This document shows, piece after piece, positions 1-11,064 of a stretch of DNA of 64,000 nucleotides. The translations under genes and the position numbers were made by a program. Position 1 is the stretch's first letter; each line of letters begins with the position of its first letter. The notes below the pieces were generated by a model. The model searched no databases. It was not told where the DNA came from and worked only from the letters and a program-made list of their open reading frames with translations. Origin of the DNA: Gonapodya prolifera JEL478 (lineage: Eukaryota > Monoblepharomycota > Monoblepharidomycetes > Monoblepharidales > Gonapodyaceae); contig KQ965752.1 in the NCBI GenBank assembly GCA_001574975.1, forward strand, positions 66,802-130,801. The letters run 5' to 3'.

Positions 1-660
1 ATTCAGGCGGTGGAGTGAGGAGAGACGACAGCGCAGAGTTAAGCGAGGTTAAACGGCCGAAAGAGTCTTTGCGGGTCGCCCAGGCGCATTTGTTGGAGAG
101 GAGGGGGAGACAGAGGGGTTTGACCTTCGTAGAGTGGTGGTGTTGTGGGGTGAGGAGAGATATGTTACGTTGAGGTGATTCAAACGTGGTAGACGGCATC
201 CACCGATCAATTTCCAGCACATGTCGATCCGTCGCGGTTGTGAGATGTGGCACCGTCAGTTTCCTCTGCCGAATCACCCTCCAACTTCCCCATCTTCACC
301 TTTGCGAACGCCTCCCGCCGCGCAGCAACAACGCACTCGTCCGCCATTGCCGTCACCTCTCCCCTTTCTCCTCCTCGCCTTCCGACCGCTCCGTCCGGAT
401 TCATCCCCCGATCGCCCATCGTTAAGTGTGTCAGCTGTGGACGGCCAAGTCGAACAAAAGTTAACCTTCCTGTGATCTTCCTTTTCGCGAGCCACGTCGC
501 AAGATGCACTTCAAAATACAGAGGACCATGAAGCAGCTTTACTGGTATTTTGGGGTTGAAACCACAACGATGCGATAGCTTGTAGGGTACATAAACGGCA
601 GACTTGGTACTGTATTTCTAATACTTGTTGCGTTTCCAATTGAGCGAAATTCTTCTAAGT
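1..660. other. No gene supported
   Basis: I see no recognisable protein here. The minus strand has an open stretch from about 509 to 207 that could be a first exon running off the left edge, but its composition is not distinctive and the opposite strand is equally open, so I do not call it. Confidence 0.4.
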
Positions 661-685
661 AACATTGAGAGCGCATTGCAGTCCC

Positions 686-2217
686 TTAGTGCACGCCAGC
701 TCCTCCGTACAGCACAAACATCATTCTACGTCCTTGCCCCAACTTGTCCACCACCAGCCGGTTGCCCGCCATCTGCAAATACTCGACCAGGTGCGCAATA
801 AATCGTTTGCCGTTTTGCGTCCAAGGATTGGATGCATTCTGGAGCCTCAAACATACGCTCTCCGCAGGAAAGCAGTCTAGTATGTTTTCCAACATAGTCA
901 AACCCTCCTGTGTGTATGTGCCGTCTTGGGACCCCGCCAGGGTCACACCCATAGCGTGCTGCTGTGACGATGGTATAAGCAAGACTGTCTGACCCAAATT
1001 AGGGAAATATTCACTCAGGAGGCCCTGGAGGCGAAGAATGAAGCATGCCATGAAGTACGCGATTTTCGAATCGTGAATGCTGTGAGACAAGAGAAACTTC
1101 CAAAACAATTGTTTTGACAGAATTCTTCGGTTTCTGCCCAGGAATTGAAAAGTGCAGAGCAAACAGTACGCAGTAGTTTGTCCCCATTCAATCACGTTCG
1201 AGAAGTAGGGCAGGAAATGGAGGAATGGTGATGTGCTTTTTGAGGAATTGTCCAACCCATTAAAGGAGAGATGTGTAATGTGCGTCTCGTAGGCGAACAG
1301 CATGAACTCATCGACCGTTGAGAATAGAGATGGATCATCGTCCTTCCGTGAAGAGGATACATCTTGTTCCAAAGTACGCACATTCGGCAAGAGTTTGAAA
1401 ACTTTTAAAGGCTCAAAATGTCAGAGGTGTAAGCATCAACTGGTCGATGCCTGGCGTTAATCTCTCATGCACGTGCCTCCCAATGGCACGAACACTAGGA
1501 ATAGGGTCACACCCATCTGCAACCATCAAGAAGCCCAGTCCGTTCTCACATCCACATCCAATCGCTCAGGTTTCATGTCACGCAAGAATGCCGCCGCTGC
1601 TATGAAATCTGAGTCCGTCAGGAGGGAGAGAGTGCCGGGCCACACAGCCAAACGGGTAAGGTACAGTCGAAACTTGCTCCTCAACTTCTCTGGAATAAGT
1701 GGTCGAGAGACTGTTGTTTCTGCGGGACCAGGAGGGATTGCGGGCGCGAGCTGTACGCCTGGTTCGGGTATTTGTCCACCCCGAAGCTTGAGGCGGACGG
1801 CAAACTCCAAAAGTCCATGAAAATGTTCATTTTGGCCCTGCTTCAGCCCTCGAAATACGTCTGGCTGAACTTGAACCACAACCGCTCCCGCAGTCCACCA
1901 TTTACCTTCGATCTTCTCAAACCGACGGAGCGGCTTCGCCTCCGTCAGCGCAACCAATGCCAAGTCATCCACGCCGTTGGTTCTCTGCGTGGATGGGATG
2001 ATGGTAAGGTGCAAGGAGAGCGGTATCCGGCCCTGTTCGTCCAACAGGTGAAGGACGGCAACACGGGTGCGGCGAGAAACGCGGGCCAGGCGAGAGTGCG
2101 TGGAGTGAGGTAGTGGAGAATCATGAGCGCGATTTCCTTGGAGAAGAACTCGACGGGCATGGTCACGTTGGTAAGAGGTTGATTTTTCGAATCGAGTTTA
2201 GCCCCACCGTCATTCAT
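686..2217 (-). CDS. F-box protein, one apparent frame break
   Basis: The N-terminus (residues about 20-55 from the ATG at 2217) reads as an F-box: PVEFFSKEIALMILHYLTPR, then ARVSRR. F-box proteins are substrate adaptors of SCF ubiquitin ligases. After the F-box the protein has no family I recognise; the C-terminal part (686-1410) has leucine-rich stretches such as FKLLPNVRTL and could be degenerate LRRs. An intron is likely from about 1550 (donor GTGAGA) to about 1412, which removes an in-frame TGA. The F-box is in one frame and the following segment in another: adding one C to GCCTGG near 2085-2093 would restore RTLALARVSRR. This is either a one-base decay event or a sequence error. The neighbour downstream on the same strand is the gene at 2274-3132. 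Confidence 0.55.
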
Positions 2218-2273
2218 TTGAACAATTCAACATTACATACAACTACAACTCAAATACCCCGCATTGCAAAACA

Positions 2274-3132
2274 CTATCGATCGAAATTCACTTTAAAGTG
2301 TTCCCTGAAGAAACGCAACATGAAATTGTCCTCCCACGAATAACCGCGAAAGAAGATGACAGCAAAGAACCAGAAGCGCTCCTCAGTCTCAAGAAGCGCC
2401 ACTTTATCAGGTGTCCATATGCGATCCAATTCATCCTGGTTGGCAGAGATATGTGACTTTCGAGCTTCATCGACGATGCCGCGAGCAAAATTGTGACTCT
2501 CGAGCGCCACAAACGTCTGTACTCGGTAAAGAAGGCGCTTATCAATCACATTGCGAAAATTTTCCTCTTGACTTGGCGAATCAGAAGTCGAATTTCTTTG
2601 GGAGGGTACCCGGCTTGCATACCTGGCAGTACTAGATGCTGTCTTGGGAACCACAAGAGATGGTTGGATTTGTCGTGCGGCAGCATGAACTGGTTGAGGA
2701 GCTGTTTGCGAAGGCGATGACCCATCCAGCTCCTCGATTTTGACGGCGACCACTCGTTCTGGTGCAGAGCGGCCCATGGACGGCTGTAACAACTGACGAG
2801 GCTGTAACAACTGACGAGGCACATTGACAGACAATGGGCTTTGGCTGACTTCGAGTTTGACCGCACCACGGTCAGGCAGAGCCCTGGTAGTCGTAGTATT
2901 GGTCTGTGGACAAGAGGTTGTTTCTTCTATCGTTTGCAAATTTCGCACTCTAAAGCAGAGACGAACGCACCTTTGTACTTGTGATATGTGGTCTTAACTC
3001 TTTCTCACCTACCAAACGCCCACTGCGACGTCGTGGACGAGCCGTGCCTACATTACTCTGCAACGTCACTTCAGCATCAGTTAAGGAATTAGGGGAATGC
3101 TGTAAAGTCGAAGAATGTTTTAGTGATCGCAT
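2274..3132 (-). CDS. Uncharacterised protein, possibly the C-terminal part of the JmjC/CDCA7-like gene
   Basis: Two exons are visible. The first runs from the ATG at 3132 through a basic stretch (RPRRRSGR) to a donor near 3010 (GTGAGAAAG); the second runs from about 2948 to the stop at 2274 and is open for 224 codons. The protein is rich in Ser/Thr/Pro/Gln, carries two sequences that fit the SUMO consensus (VKLE and VKIEE), and ends in a more ordered aromatic segment (WFFAVIFFRGYSWEDNF). I do not recognise a family. Its start overlaps the stop of the upstream gene by about 12 bases in a different frame, so it may be the tail of that gene joined by an intron I could not fix. Only transcript data would settle this. 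Confidence 0.45.
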
Positions 3133-5726
3133 GACGCATCTGGTGGCCAATTGTACATCTGGGAGTTTGCAGACCGAACCTCAGCACCAAAGTCCGCGTC
3201 AGAGTCCGATCGTTTCCTTTTCCGATTAACTTTGCTGTGAACTTCGGTGGTTGACTTGCTGATTGTCCTGAGAGTAGCCTTCCAATCGTTGAAAGGATTG
3301 TTTTTTCCTGGAACACAGACAACCTCGACTTGGCTAGATTTGGATGAGAAGCCTGGAGGGATGAGGATGGTGTCGTGTTCCGCTGTGTCAATTGGAAGTG
3401 GGTTTCATGGAGTAAGCTAAGATGACAGTGACCTCGAAATGTTACCACACACCAACGGCACAACGTTTCCCACCCGTATAGTTGGGATTACGTTCAACGA
3501 CCATGTGGAAGTCTGGAAAGCGGACTGCCACCTTGTACTCATAACCTTCACCGAGACATAAGCGGCAAAAGCATTTTTCTGTTAAAAAAAATAATAGAAT
3601 GCATTAAAATTTCAGCGACATAAGTGAGACTACCAAAGAGAAAGAAGAACTGTACCAGTGCAGCAATAACAAGTCCAGCTGGAAAGCTTTGCAAGATCAC
3701 CAAACCGGTCGCCATGACGTCTCCAAATGCATCGGTCGCAAAAGACTTTTGGACATTGCGACAGGCTGCATTCAATCCTGCGATAGCCTACTTGGCTTGG
3801 GATGCTCAACCTGCATCCATGACAGCTCCGCCCATTAATATCATCGACATTCTAGGATATCGACGTGAAGCAAAAAGTGAAAACCATGAGTAGAATCTAC
3901 GATATATAGCACTCACAGCGCCACAGCTGTTCACGATCCAAGCAGTTGTTGCTGACGTCCGATTGACTTGGTGATGTATTGGTCGTGTTGGATTTCTGCA
4001 GAGTGGGAACAATCATGAAGTGGAGGACTAGTTCGTGCACTTTGGGGATCACTCGCATTATACACTGATCTCCTGCAAGATTATGATACACCTCTTTTGC
4101 CAGCGAAGTGACACGCTCCAAGTCTTTTCGACTGCACCGCTGCACGGGTCTCAAATTATGGTCAGGCTCGCAACATCTGCGGCCGAGCGAAACGCATTGG
4201 TGGCAGAAGCTGGGGAGCCCTTCACAGATTTCGCATCGCCAATATCGGTCAAAAATGTCGCCGTTGCAAAAAATGCACGTGATGGCTCCAATTTGGTCTC
4301 CGGACGACAGCTGCAGCGGCTGATATCCTTCACGGTACTCCACATCTATATCGTCATCTTCAACCAGGTCAGAAAGGAGAAGTATGAGTTTCAACAGTTG
4401 TTTGGCACTTTGTGGAGCAAGTGGCTTGATCAGTCCCAAAAGCTCCGGAAGTCTTCGCGATTCCGGAAGGGCGCGTTTGCTGTTGCCTGGGTTCGAGAGA
4501 ATAATTGACATGGAAGCCACGGCACAAAGAGTCATCGTCAGTGGCCGATAGATGTCTGGTTTCAGGTAGTTCCGGCATTGCGGCAGCACATGGCGAATGT
4601 AATCGTCGAGGGTATCGGGAGTGGTGAGATTCCATTCCACCTGAATTCGAGCACGAAAGAAGTGAGAGACAAGTCAGAACACGATAGAAATGCAAATTTT
4701 TCGTACACAAAGACCTTTCCCGCCAAGGTTGACAGTTTGGCGGGCAGCCTTCCCAGGTAGAATGACCATATCGCCTTGTTTCTGAATGAAAATGCAAGCA
4801 TTGTTTTTCTCGAAGTCCTCAAATGGGAGTATATCAGAACCGTAATAAAGGTTCATACCCGCGGCTTGAGACAAAGGGTAAATCGACAGGTAAGACGAAT
4901 GAAAAGACTGAAGCTGGTGATGAACTGCCCACCTTGCCATGCCTTTTCAGCCTTGTCCAGAGCGTACCCAGGAAAGACCATCCACACAGTACATGCACGA
5001 CTCTCTCCATCAATCATCCAGTTTATCGAGATACTGGAAAAATGATGGTGCACTGTAACTTTGTTGGGGAGAATGAGGGAATTCATTTGGCACTCACGTT
5101 CCAGAACCTGCAATGCTCCCTGGCGAGCCAGTACCGGGACCTCCATAGAAAATCACATTGCTAGGGACTCGCAAGTGCTCTGGAAGAGCTGCAGCCAAGT
5201 CGTAGTCGCCGAAACAGCGAAGGCGAGGAGGCAGACGGACCTCCAGAGCCTTCGCAACAACACCCGGACACTCTTTCAATTGGCCGCATTGTAGACTAGT
5301 GGTAGATTCAACGAATTCTTTCAGGGAGATCGATTTCACGTCGTTTGCAGGTGCTGTACCAAAATCCCGACTGTTGACCTCCAGGGCAGAACCGTGACGC
5401 AGCATCCCTTCAAGCGAGACATCGCTTCGATCGATTTTGAGAGCTGTCATGGCATTCCGGAAGAGAACAGGTTTGCCAGCAGTAAGCGAGCGATCCACGA
5501 TCTTGTCGTCGTAAACAGTGATGACAGTTGGTGCGAATCGAGCCCGAGTCCCGCCATCTTCGAGTGAAAATAGAAGATCCGGTGGCGGCTTGAGACGCTC
5601 GAGAAAAACAGAGCGCCGGCTCGTCTTCATATCGTTTGGAATTTGACTCGAGGGAGACAGCTTTGGTCGACATTTGCTGCTCGCTTCTCTCCTTTCCCCC
5701 GAAGAACTTGTTTTCATTGCTTGCAT
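3120..5726 (-). CDS. JmjC-domain protein with CDCA7-like four-CXXC zinc finger
   Basis: Exon 1 (5726-about 5096) leads into a JmjC fold: VIFYGGPGTGSPGS, then after an intron ISINWMIDGESRACTVWMVF, then GDMVILPGKAARQTVNLGGK and VEWNLTTPDTL. It aligns with JMJD1/IBM1-type cores. The HxD iron-ligand position reads GSIAGSGT, and the distal His (usual PHQVxN) is Arg in AARQTVN, so Fe(II) binding looks lost. A Cys-rich finger follows (CIFCNGDIFDRYWRCEICEG, then CHQC). The last exons hold CHGC, FCDRC, WTCYCC and CFCRLC, the four CXXC pairs of the zf-4CXXC_R1 (CDCA7) family. That family recruits the HELLS/Lsh remodeller to nucleosomes in DNA-methylation maintenance. The junction between the 247-codon exon ending near 3905 and the zinc-finger exon starting near 3856 does not splice in phase with the best sites. 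The 3' end is uncertain, and a basic Ser-rich tail ending at 3120 is the preferred reading. Confidence 0.75.
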
Positions 5727-6033
5727 TCGATTTTGGTTTCTGCGACCGTGATGACAACATTGCCATTCTCCCTCCGATGCCACTCCATCGGCGCTCCAAT
5801 GAAGGATCGTCGTGTGTGGTCTCGGCGTCACATTTCTCTTGCATGACTGGGACAAATCAGAAACGGATCGCAATTGGCTAAACGTTTTTTTGTGGTCAGA
5901 ATGTTGCCGAGATGTTTACGACAAGTGTCGAAAGATGACAGCAACGTTGAGCTTTCAGATTGTTGCAGCTATTCGAGCATCATTCATCAATCTCACGGCC
6001 AATCGTTCTTTGTTTCTCCAAACAATCGTTGCC
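5727..6033. promoter_or_regulatory. Divergent intergenic region
   Basis: About 300 bp separates the likely starts of the JmjC/CDCA7-like gene (minus strand) and the alcohol dehydrogenase (plus strand). It must hold both promoters unless the minus-strand gene starts further upstream, since that frame stays open to about 5873. I see no clear TATA box or named binding site. Confidence 0.4.
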
Positions 6034-7622
6034 ATGTCACCAGTCGCCGCTCCAACTCTCCCCTCTACTTACAAGTGCTCTGTCATCACGGAACCTGGGA
6101 AACCAGCCGTTATCGAGATGAGGCCGTTGAATCCGAATCCCCCGGAGAAGCATGCTTTGATCAAAGTCAAAGGTGTGTTGTGTACCAGAGAGAGGTGTTG
6201 TTTTGGCGGGGGTGATATGTGCCGATTAGTTACAAATTCCACCACGTGCAACAGCAAGTGGCATCTGCCATTCAGAAATGTCACCACCAAAACTTGTACA
6301 AACAAGGTGAGTTCACAATCTTCATCTCTTCGGGATCCCGTACGCCCAACTTTACCCCGGACATCGATTGATTCGCAGAATACCCCCGAGTCCCGGGACA
6401 CGAAATCGTCGGCAAAATCGTTGCTCTTGGCCCAAATATCGCTCCAAAGTTGGAAATCGGACAGATTGTCGGAGTGGGCTAGTGAGTTGACAGTTCCTCA
6501 ACGAAGTGACTCTGATGATCTGACGTCATGCTAAAATCTGTTTCAGGACTTATGGATGGGATGGAACATGCCCAGCATGCCAAGACGGCCTCTTTGCCAA
6601 CTGTGTCAGCTCCAAAGTCACCGGAATCCACGTAAGCCTCCATGACCATTGCTGGCGATCAAGGTTCGTTTCCAACTCACCGAACTCCATCCCCGAGATC
6701 GACGGCGGCCACGCCGAATACGTCACAGCGCCCGACACCTCCGTCGCGGTACTTCCCGACGACATCGACCCCGCCAAGACGGCTCCCACATGTGCGGCGG
6801 TGTGACGGTCTTCAACGGTCTGCGGCACACCGACGACGTCAGGCCCGGGGACGTGGTAGCGATCGCGGGTGTCAGAGGGTGAGTTGCGTGTGCACGTTCG
6901 AGTTCGACAAAGTGAACGGCAGACTCGAACACCCTTTTCCTGGCAGTTTGGGCCATCTTGGGATCCAGTTCGCAGCCAAGGCTAGGTATCGCACTGCCGC
7001 CATCTCCGGATCATCAGCGAAGCGGGATCTGACGCTGAAGGTGGGCGCACACGACTACATCGACTCGTTCAAGCAGGATCCAGTGGTTGGACTGAAGAAG
7101 CTTGGAGGGGCAAAAGTGGGTTCCGATTTACGTATACCCAAGCCCAGAGCACCGAGGCTGCCGGCTGACAACGTCGCTGTCGTGTAGGTCATTGTGGTCA
7201 TGGCTCCAGACCACGAGTTGATCCGCCAGCTGGTGCCCGGGCTCGGATGGCGGGGTACCGTTCTCGTGGTCGCGATGGTCCTGGGCGAGTCCAAGATCGA
7301 CACGATGACGCTGCTCAACAACTGGGGCAAGATGAGCGAACATAGTCGCCGCGACTTGACAGCTGTCGCCTATCGCAACCGAATGTAGGTCGCAGCGTGG
7401 GCTGGCGGATCGGCCCGCGACTGGGAAGACACCGTCAAGTTCGCGCAGCTTACGGGCGTGGAAACTATGGTGGAGACGTTAAGCTGGAGCAGTATCAGGA
7501 GGCGTATAAGAAGATGATGGTGAGTTGGTCGTGGGAGCAAGGTGATTCGGGAGTCTAACGCGATGTCTCAACGTCAGGCGAACAAGGTCAGGTTCCGGGC
7601 TGGGATTACGTTTGACGATTAA
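6034..7622 (+). pseudogene. Zinc-dependent alcohol dehydrogenase (MDR family), interrupted
   Basis: The exons read as a medium-chain zinc alcohol dehydrogenase: SGICHSE holds the first catalytic Cys, YPRVPGHEIVG holds the catalytic His and Glu, GTCPACQDGLFANC holds structural-zinc cysteines, and RGLGHLGIQFA is the NAD(P) Rossmann turn, with Arg where the first Gly of GGLGH is usual. The C-terminus WEDTVKFAQLTGVETMVE... KKMM is also typical. I count six or seven exons with introns at about 6180, 6307, 6482, 6633, 6880, 7115 and 7520. At least four places need one extra base to stay in frame: after CHSE near 6275, at the acceptor near 6380, at ACATGTGC near 6788, and at ACGTTAAGC near 7479. The codon completed at the 6482 splice is TAG where Trp is expected. 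The gene is therefore a pseudogene or sits in poor consensus sequence. Confidence 0.7.
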
Positions 7623-7980
7623 TGAGTAAGCTTGTGTAAAGATGTGAGCTATAGAGAAGCGCTGGTCGCAGTAGCAGTGCTTCGGTTGGAGACAAAGTTT
7701 GATTTACGAGCTAGACAAAACAAACAAGGACACCCGCATGACACCATGCACACCTGCGTCTACGAAATAAAAGCCCAGAGCCTTGCGACCAAGCACACGA
7801 TAACAGCCGTCGACCGCAACATTACTGTTGGGACGGTAGGACTTTAGAGCTCTCCATCTCAACCATTGCTGCAGTTGTTCGAGCGGAGGTGGTTTCAGGC
7901 ACTACGGCAAGCGTGTTAGTCAGGGCAAACGGAGATAGCAGCTGCAACTCTACCCACCCACGAGTACCCGCCGACGCCGG
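7623..7980. other. Intergenic, nothing recognised
   Basis: Space between the 3' ends of two convergent genes. I see no RNA gene, repeat or ORF worth calling. Confidence 0.5.
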
Positions 7981-8986
7981 TCACAGATTGGGCAGCATCT
8001 GCATTCCGCTTACCCCACACGGCGCGACGACACCGTCCATAACACCCGCGACGCCGTGCAGCGCCAGCACTAACGTGATGTCGTCTTTACGGCACACGAG
8101 CTTGTGCGTGACCCAGTCCCGCTGCTGACACGCCGGGTTGCAGTACCGCGCGAGCTTGCACTTGCCGCACCGGCTTAATGCGGCAGGAGGTCCCATGGTC
8201 GAGGCGTGATGGGGTTGGGAATGTCGAGGTTGACGAGCATTTGCTCGTCGTCGTCGGCGCCGTCGGGGTTGATCTTTTCCTTGCGTACTTGGAACCGGTA
8301 GGAGCGCTCAAGAGCAGACTCTGTTTGACCGACGGGACATCCCACGCGGCAGCACACGAGGGGAAACCACTTGGCGTCCCTCCCACCGCGCGTGCGGAAG
8401 TCGGGCTGGGACCAGGTGAGGAAGTGGAACAGTTCTTGGACGAGTTCGTCGGAGGAGGCCGGGTGCAGTGGTTCCCCCGAGCGGCGACTTTCGAGACGTG
8501 CGTTGTAAGGGTGGGATGATATGGCGGTGGTGATGGCGTCCCATGACGCTGGTCCGGATGAGAGTCCCTCGCGGAGGAAGTGGAAGCAGGTTGCGAGGAG
8601 ACGTCGCTAGGTTGCGCACCGCGAATGGCAGCGATTCCATCCGGTTTGTCTTGCGCATCAGCGAGGTTGAGCACAGTTTTGAGAAAGGGCGAGTCTCGAG
8701 AAAAAATGCGAGCGGTGAGGTCATCGTTGTGGGAGAAAAGGTCCCACGATACACCGAGTATCATCATTGCACGAGGCAGGAAATAGGCAGGTGGACGGGA
8801 CTGTGGGTCAATTACCTTCCCGGACAATCTCTGTTCGAGGAAGTCGAGGTGCTGAACCCAGCTGTTGAGCATACACGGTGACATGCCCATGTTCAGGTAG
8901 ATTTGGCGCCGTTGGTGGAGGGAAGTCCCGGATGAGTCTCCATCATGGGGACACCCCGAGGAGAACCGAACTGTATCCAGCATCAT
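7981..8986 (-). CDS. MYND zinc-finger protein, copy 1 (frame breaks)
   Basis: The C-terminus is a MYND finger: RCGKCKLARYCNPACQQRDW then HKLVC. MYND fingers bind proline-rich protein partners. Upstream is an alpha-helical region with no named domain, starting at the ATG at 8986. It is a paralogue of the gene at 11065-11983: both share LSSG, a WDAIT/WGAIT segment, FHFL/HHFL, PLVCCR and PWDL just before the finger. Two frame changes interrupt copy 1. One lies near 8615 (CAACCTAGCGACG) and one near 8176, directly before the finger, where CATTAAGC gives a stop but CATTTAAGC would read through. Both fit loss of one base in a short run. It may be a pseudogene or a sequence error; the finger residues themselves are intact. 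Confidence 0.65.
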
Positions 8987-9528
8987 CGGACATTGAATGC
9001 TAGGGCAGTTTGTGGTATTTTGGAGTATCGCGACGATCTGACAACCCTTGAGTTTCGCAAGGCGCTGTGCGAATATAGGAACAGCGCGGGGCTATTTTGT
9101 GCATGTAACATCTCCATTTTGATTGCCTGGGATCGAATATCGGAGGAAGGCGAGCGAAAGCGATGGGAAGGCCATCAGAGGTAAGTCGTCTGAGAAAACA
9201 GACAAGCGATACTTACTGCAGCTTTCTTCTAACAGAATCCACTGTTATTGCGGCAATTAGTGTAATATAATCTGCCAGTTTCGTTCAAAAGGTTTGCCGA
9301 TTTGCCGGTACTTGGATTGGTGGTTTCCCAAGGAATCGCGTGAATTGATTCTGCCAATTCTTCCCCCGTCATGAGAGGTCATGAGTCTTGTCCTCAACCC
9401 ACCGCGAAGTCACGTTGCATTGGGGGCGATCTTGCCTGTGAAATCCCAGATATCGAGGTGGAAGCGCAACCGGAACTGTTCCACCGCCAGAACCCCATCG
9501 CCAGGATCTTTTCATCCACCATCTCTCA
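8987..9528. other. Divergent intergenic region, nothing recognised
   Basis: About 540 bp between the starts of the MYND gene (minus strand) and the monooxygenase (plus strand). It should contain both promoters. No conserved motif, RNA gene or repeat is visible. Confidence 0.4.
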
Positions 9529-10889
9529 ATGAAAATTCTCATCATCGGAGGTGGCTTGGCGGGACCTGTACTGGCACTGGCGCTCAAGCGAGCCGGTTAT
9601 GAAGGTTCGTTGATAGTCCCCGATGCCCATCTATTGCGCGGAGTCGCCACCAACCTCCCACCGCCGACAAATTAGTCCACATATTTGATCGCGTGGAGGC
9701 ACCGCACCCCGCAAGCGGTGAATTTGAGCCTGGTGCTCTGGGTGGCGGACTCACGCTCATGGAGAACGGTCTTCGAGTTTTCCGTCGTCTCGGCCTGCTC
9801 GACAGCATCGTGGCCGCTGGCACGCCAGTTCTCAGCTACGACATGCGTCGGTGGACGGATCCGTTGTCGCCTCGTTCCCCGTGAATAACAAGGAAGGCCT
9901 CACGACAGTGAACATCCTGCGATGCAACATATCCCGCGCTCTATTCACCGCGCTGAGCAAGGAAGGCGTTCAACTGCAGCCCAACAAAAAGCTCGTCAGC
10001 ATCACACAACCCGACCCGGCTGCTCACACTCTGGGCGTGACAGCAGTGTTCTCCGACGGCACGCAAACCTCGGGCGACATCCTCATCGCCGCCGACGGGG
10101 TACACTCGACAGTCCGGTCCATCCTCTTCCCTGACGTGCGCCCCGTCAAGACCGGTTTCGTGGGGTACCTCGGCGTGTCCGAGTACGACACCGACGTCAC
10201 ACCCGCCATCTGCCCCACATCGTCGCTCACGTTCCTCACCAACAACACGGCAGGCAAGTCGGCCATGATCATGCCGTCAGCCCCGCGATCGGTCCACTGG
10301 GCCATGTACGAGACCAGCCCCGCCGACATCGCCTACGACGGGTGGACATCCGTCACAGACGTTCCCGGTGAAGCCGCCCGCCTGAGCGCCATGGCAAATT
10401 ATGGGGCCTGAACGACTCCGTATGTGTCATCATCATGCACTCCACCCGCATCATCCCGCTACGGATCTTCGACATGGAAAACCCCGACACCGCAAGGGCA
10501 ACTGCGTTCTCATCGGCGACGCCATGCACGCTGTCGTGCCCTTCATCGGGCAGGGCGCCAACATCTCTCTCGAGGACGTGGACGTGCTCGCCCACCTGCT
10601 GACCCGGTTCCGCGACGACCCTTGGACTGCCTTCACAACATTCGAACGGCTCCGTATCCCACGTGTACGCAAAATCGCTCAAGCTGCGCGAACACAGGGC
10701 GAACGGCAGTACGCGACGTCGTGGGTGGGCGCGGCGATCGGGCAGTGGGTGTTGTGGGGCATGGCCAAGTGGGCGAGCTGGTGGGGTCAGAATTTGAGCC
10801 CGGAGGAGTTCTTGGGGTATGATGGCGTCGTGGAGGTGGATCGCGCCGTGAAGGATGGTGCACCAAGTCCGGTTGCGGCGGCGAGTTGA
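9529..10889 (+). CDS. FAD-dependent monooxygenase (class A flavoprotein), frame breaks
   Basis: Exon 1 starts at the ATG at 9529 with the Rossmann dinucleotide fold KILIIGGGLAGPVLALAL. After an intron (about 9604-9675) come GGGLTLMENGLRVFRRLGL, the DG motif IAADGVHSTVRS, and the GD motif VLIGDAMHAVVPFIGQG followed by SLEDVDVLAHLL. These mark a PHBH-type aromatic or secondary-metabolite hydroxylase that uses NAD(P)H and O2. Length is about 400 residues, normal for the family. The frame changes at three places: near 9850 (CGTCGGTGG), near 10396 (GCAAATTATGG) and near 10488 (GACACCGCAAGG). In each case one extra base of the adjacent run (G, A, C) restores the expected protein. The missing bases lie outside the cofactor motifs. 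Either the gene is decaying or the consensus drops bases here. Confidence 0.72.
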
Positions 10890-11064
10890 GATCTCTGAAT
10901 ACGAAATCAAATTATGAAGAACGATATGCAAACATGGTTTACATGATTGTCCACGAATAAATTATCAATTACGCTTATTCCTCTTCCTGGTGCTCGCAAT
11001 CGTCACGGCGGGAACATCTTTTGGCAGCAAGTCCCCATTACCACGCATGGCGCAACGATATTGT

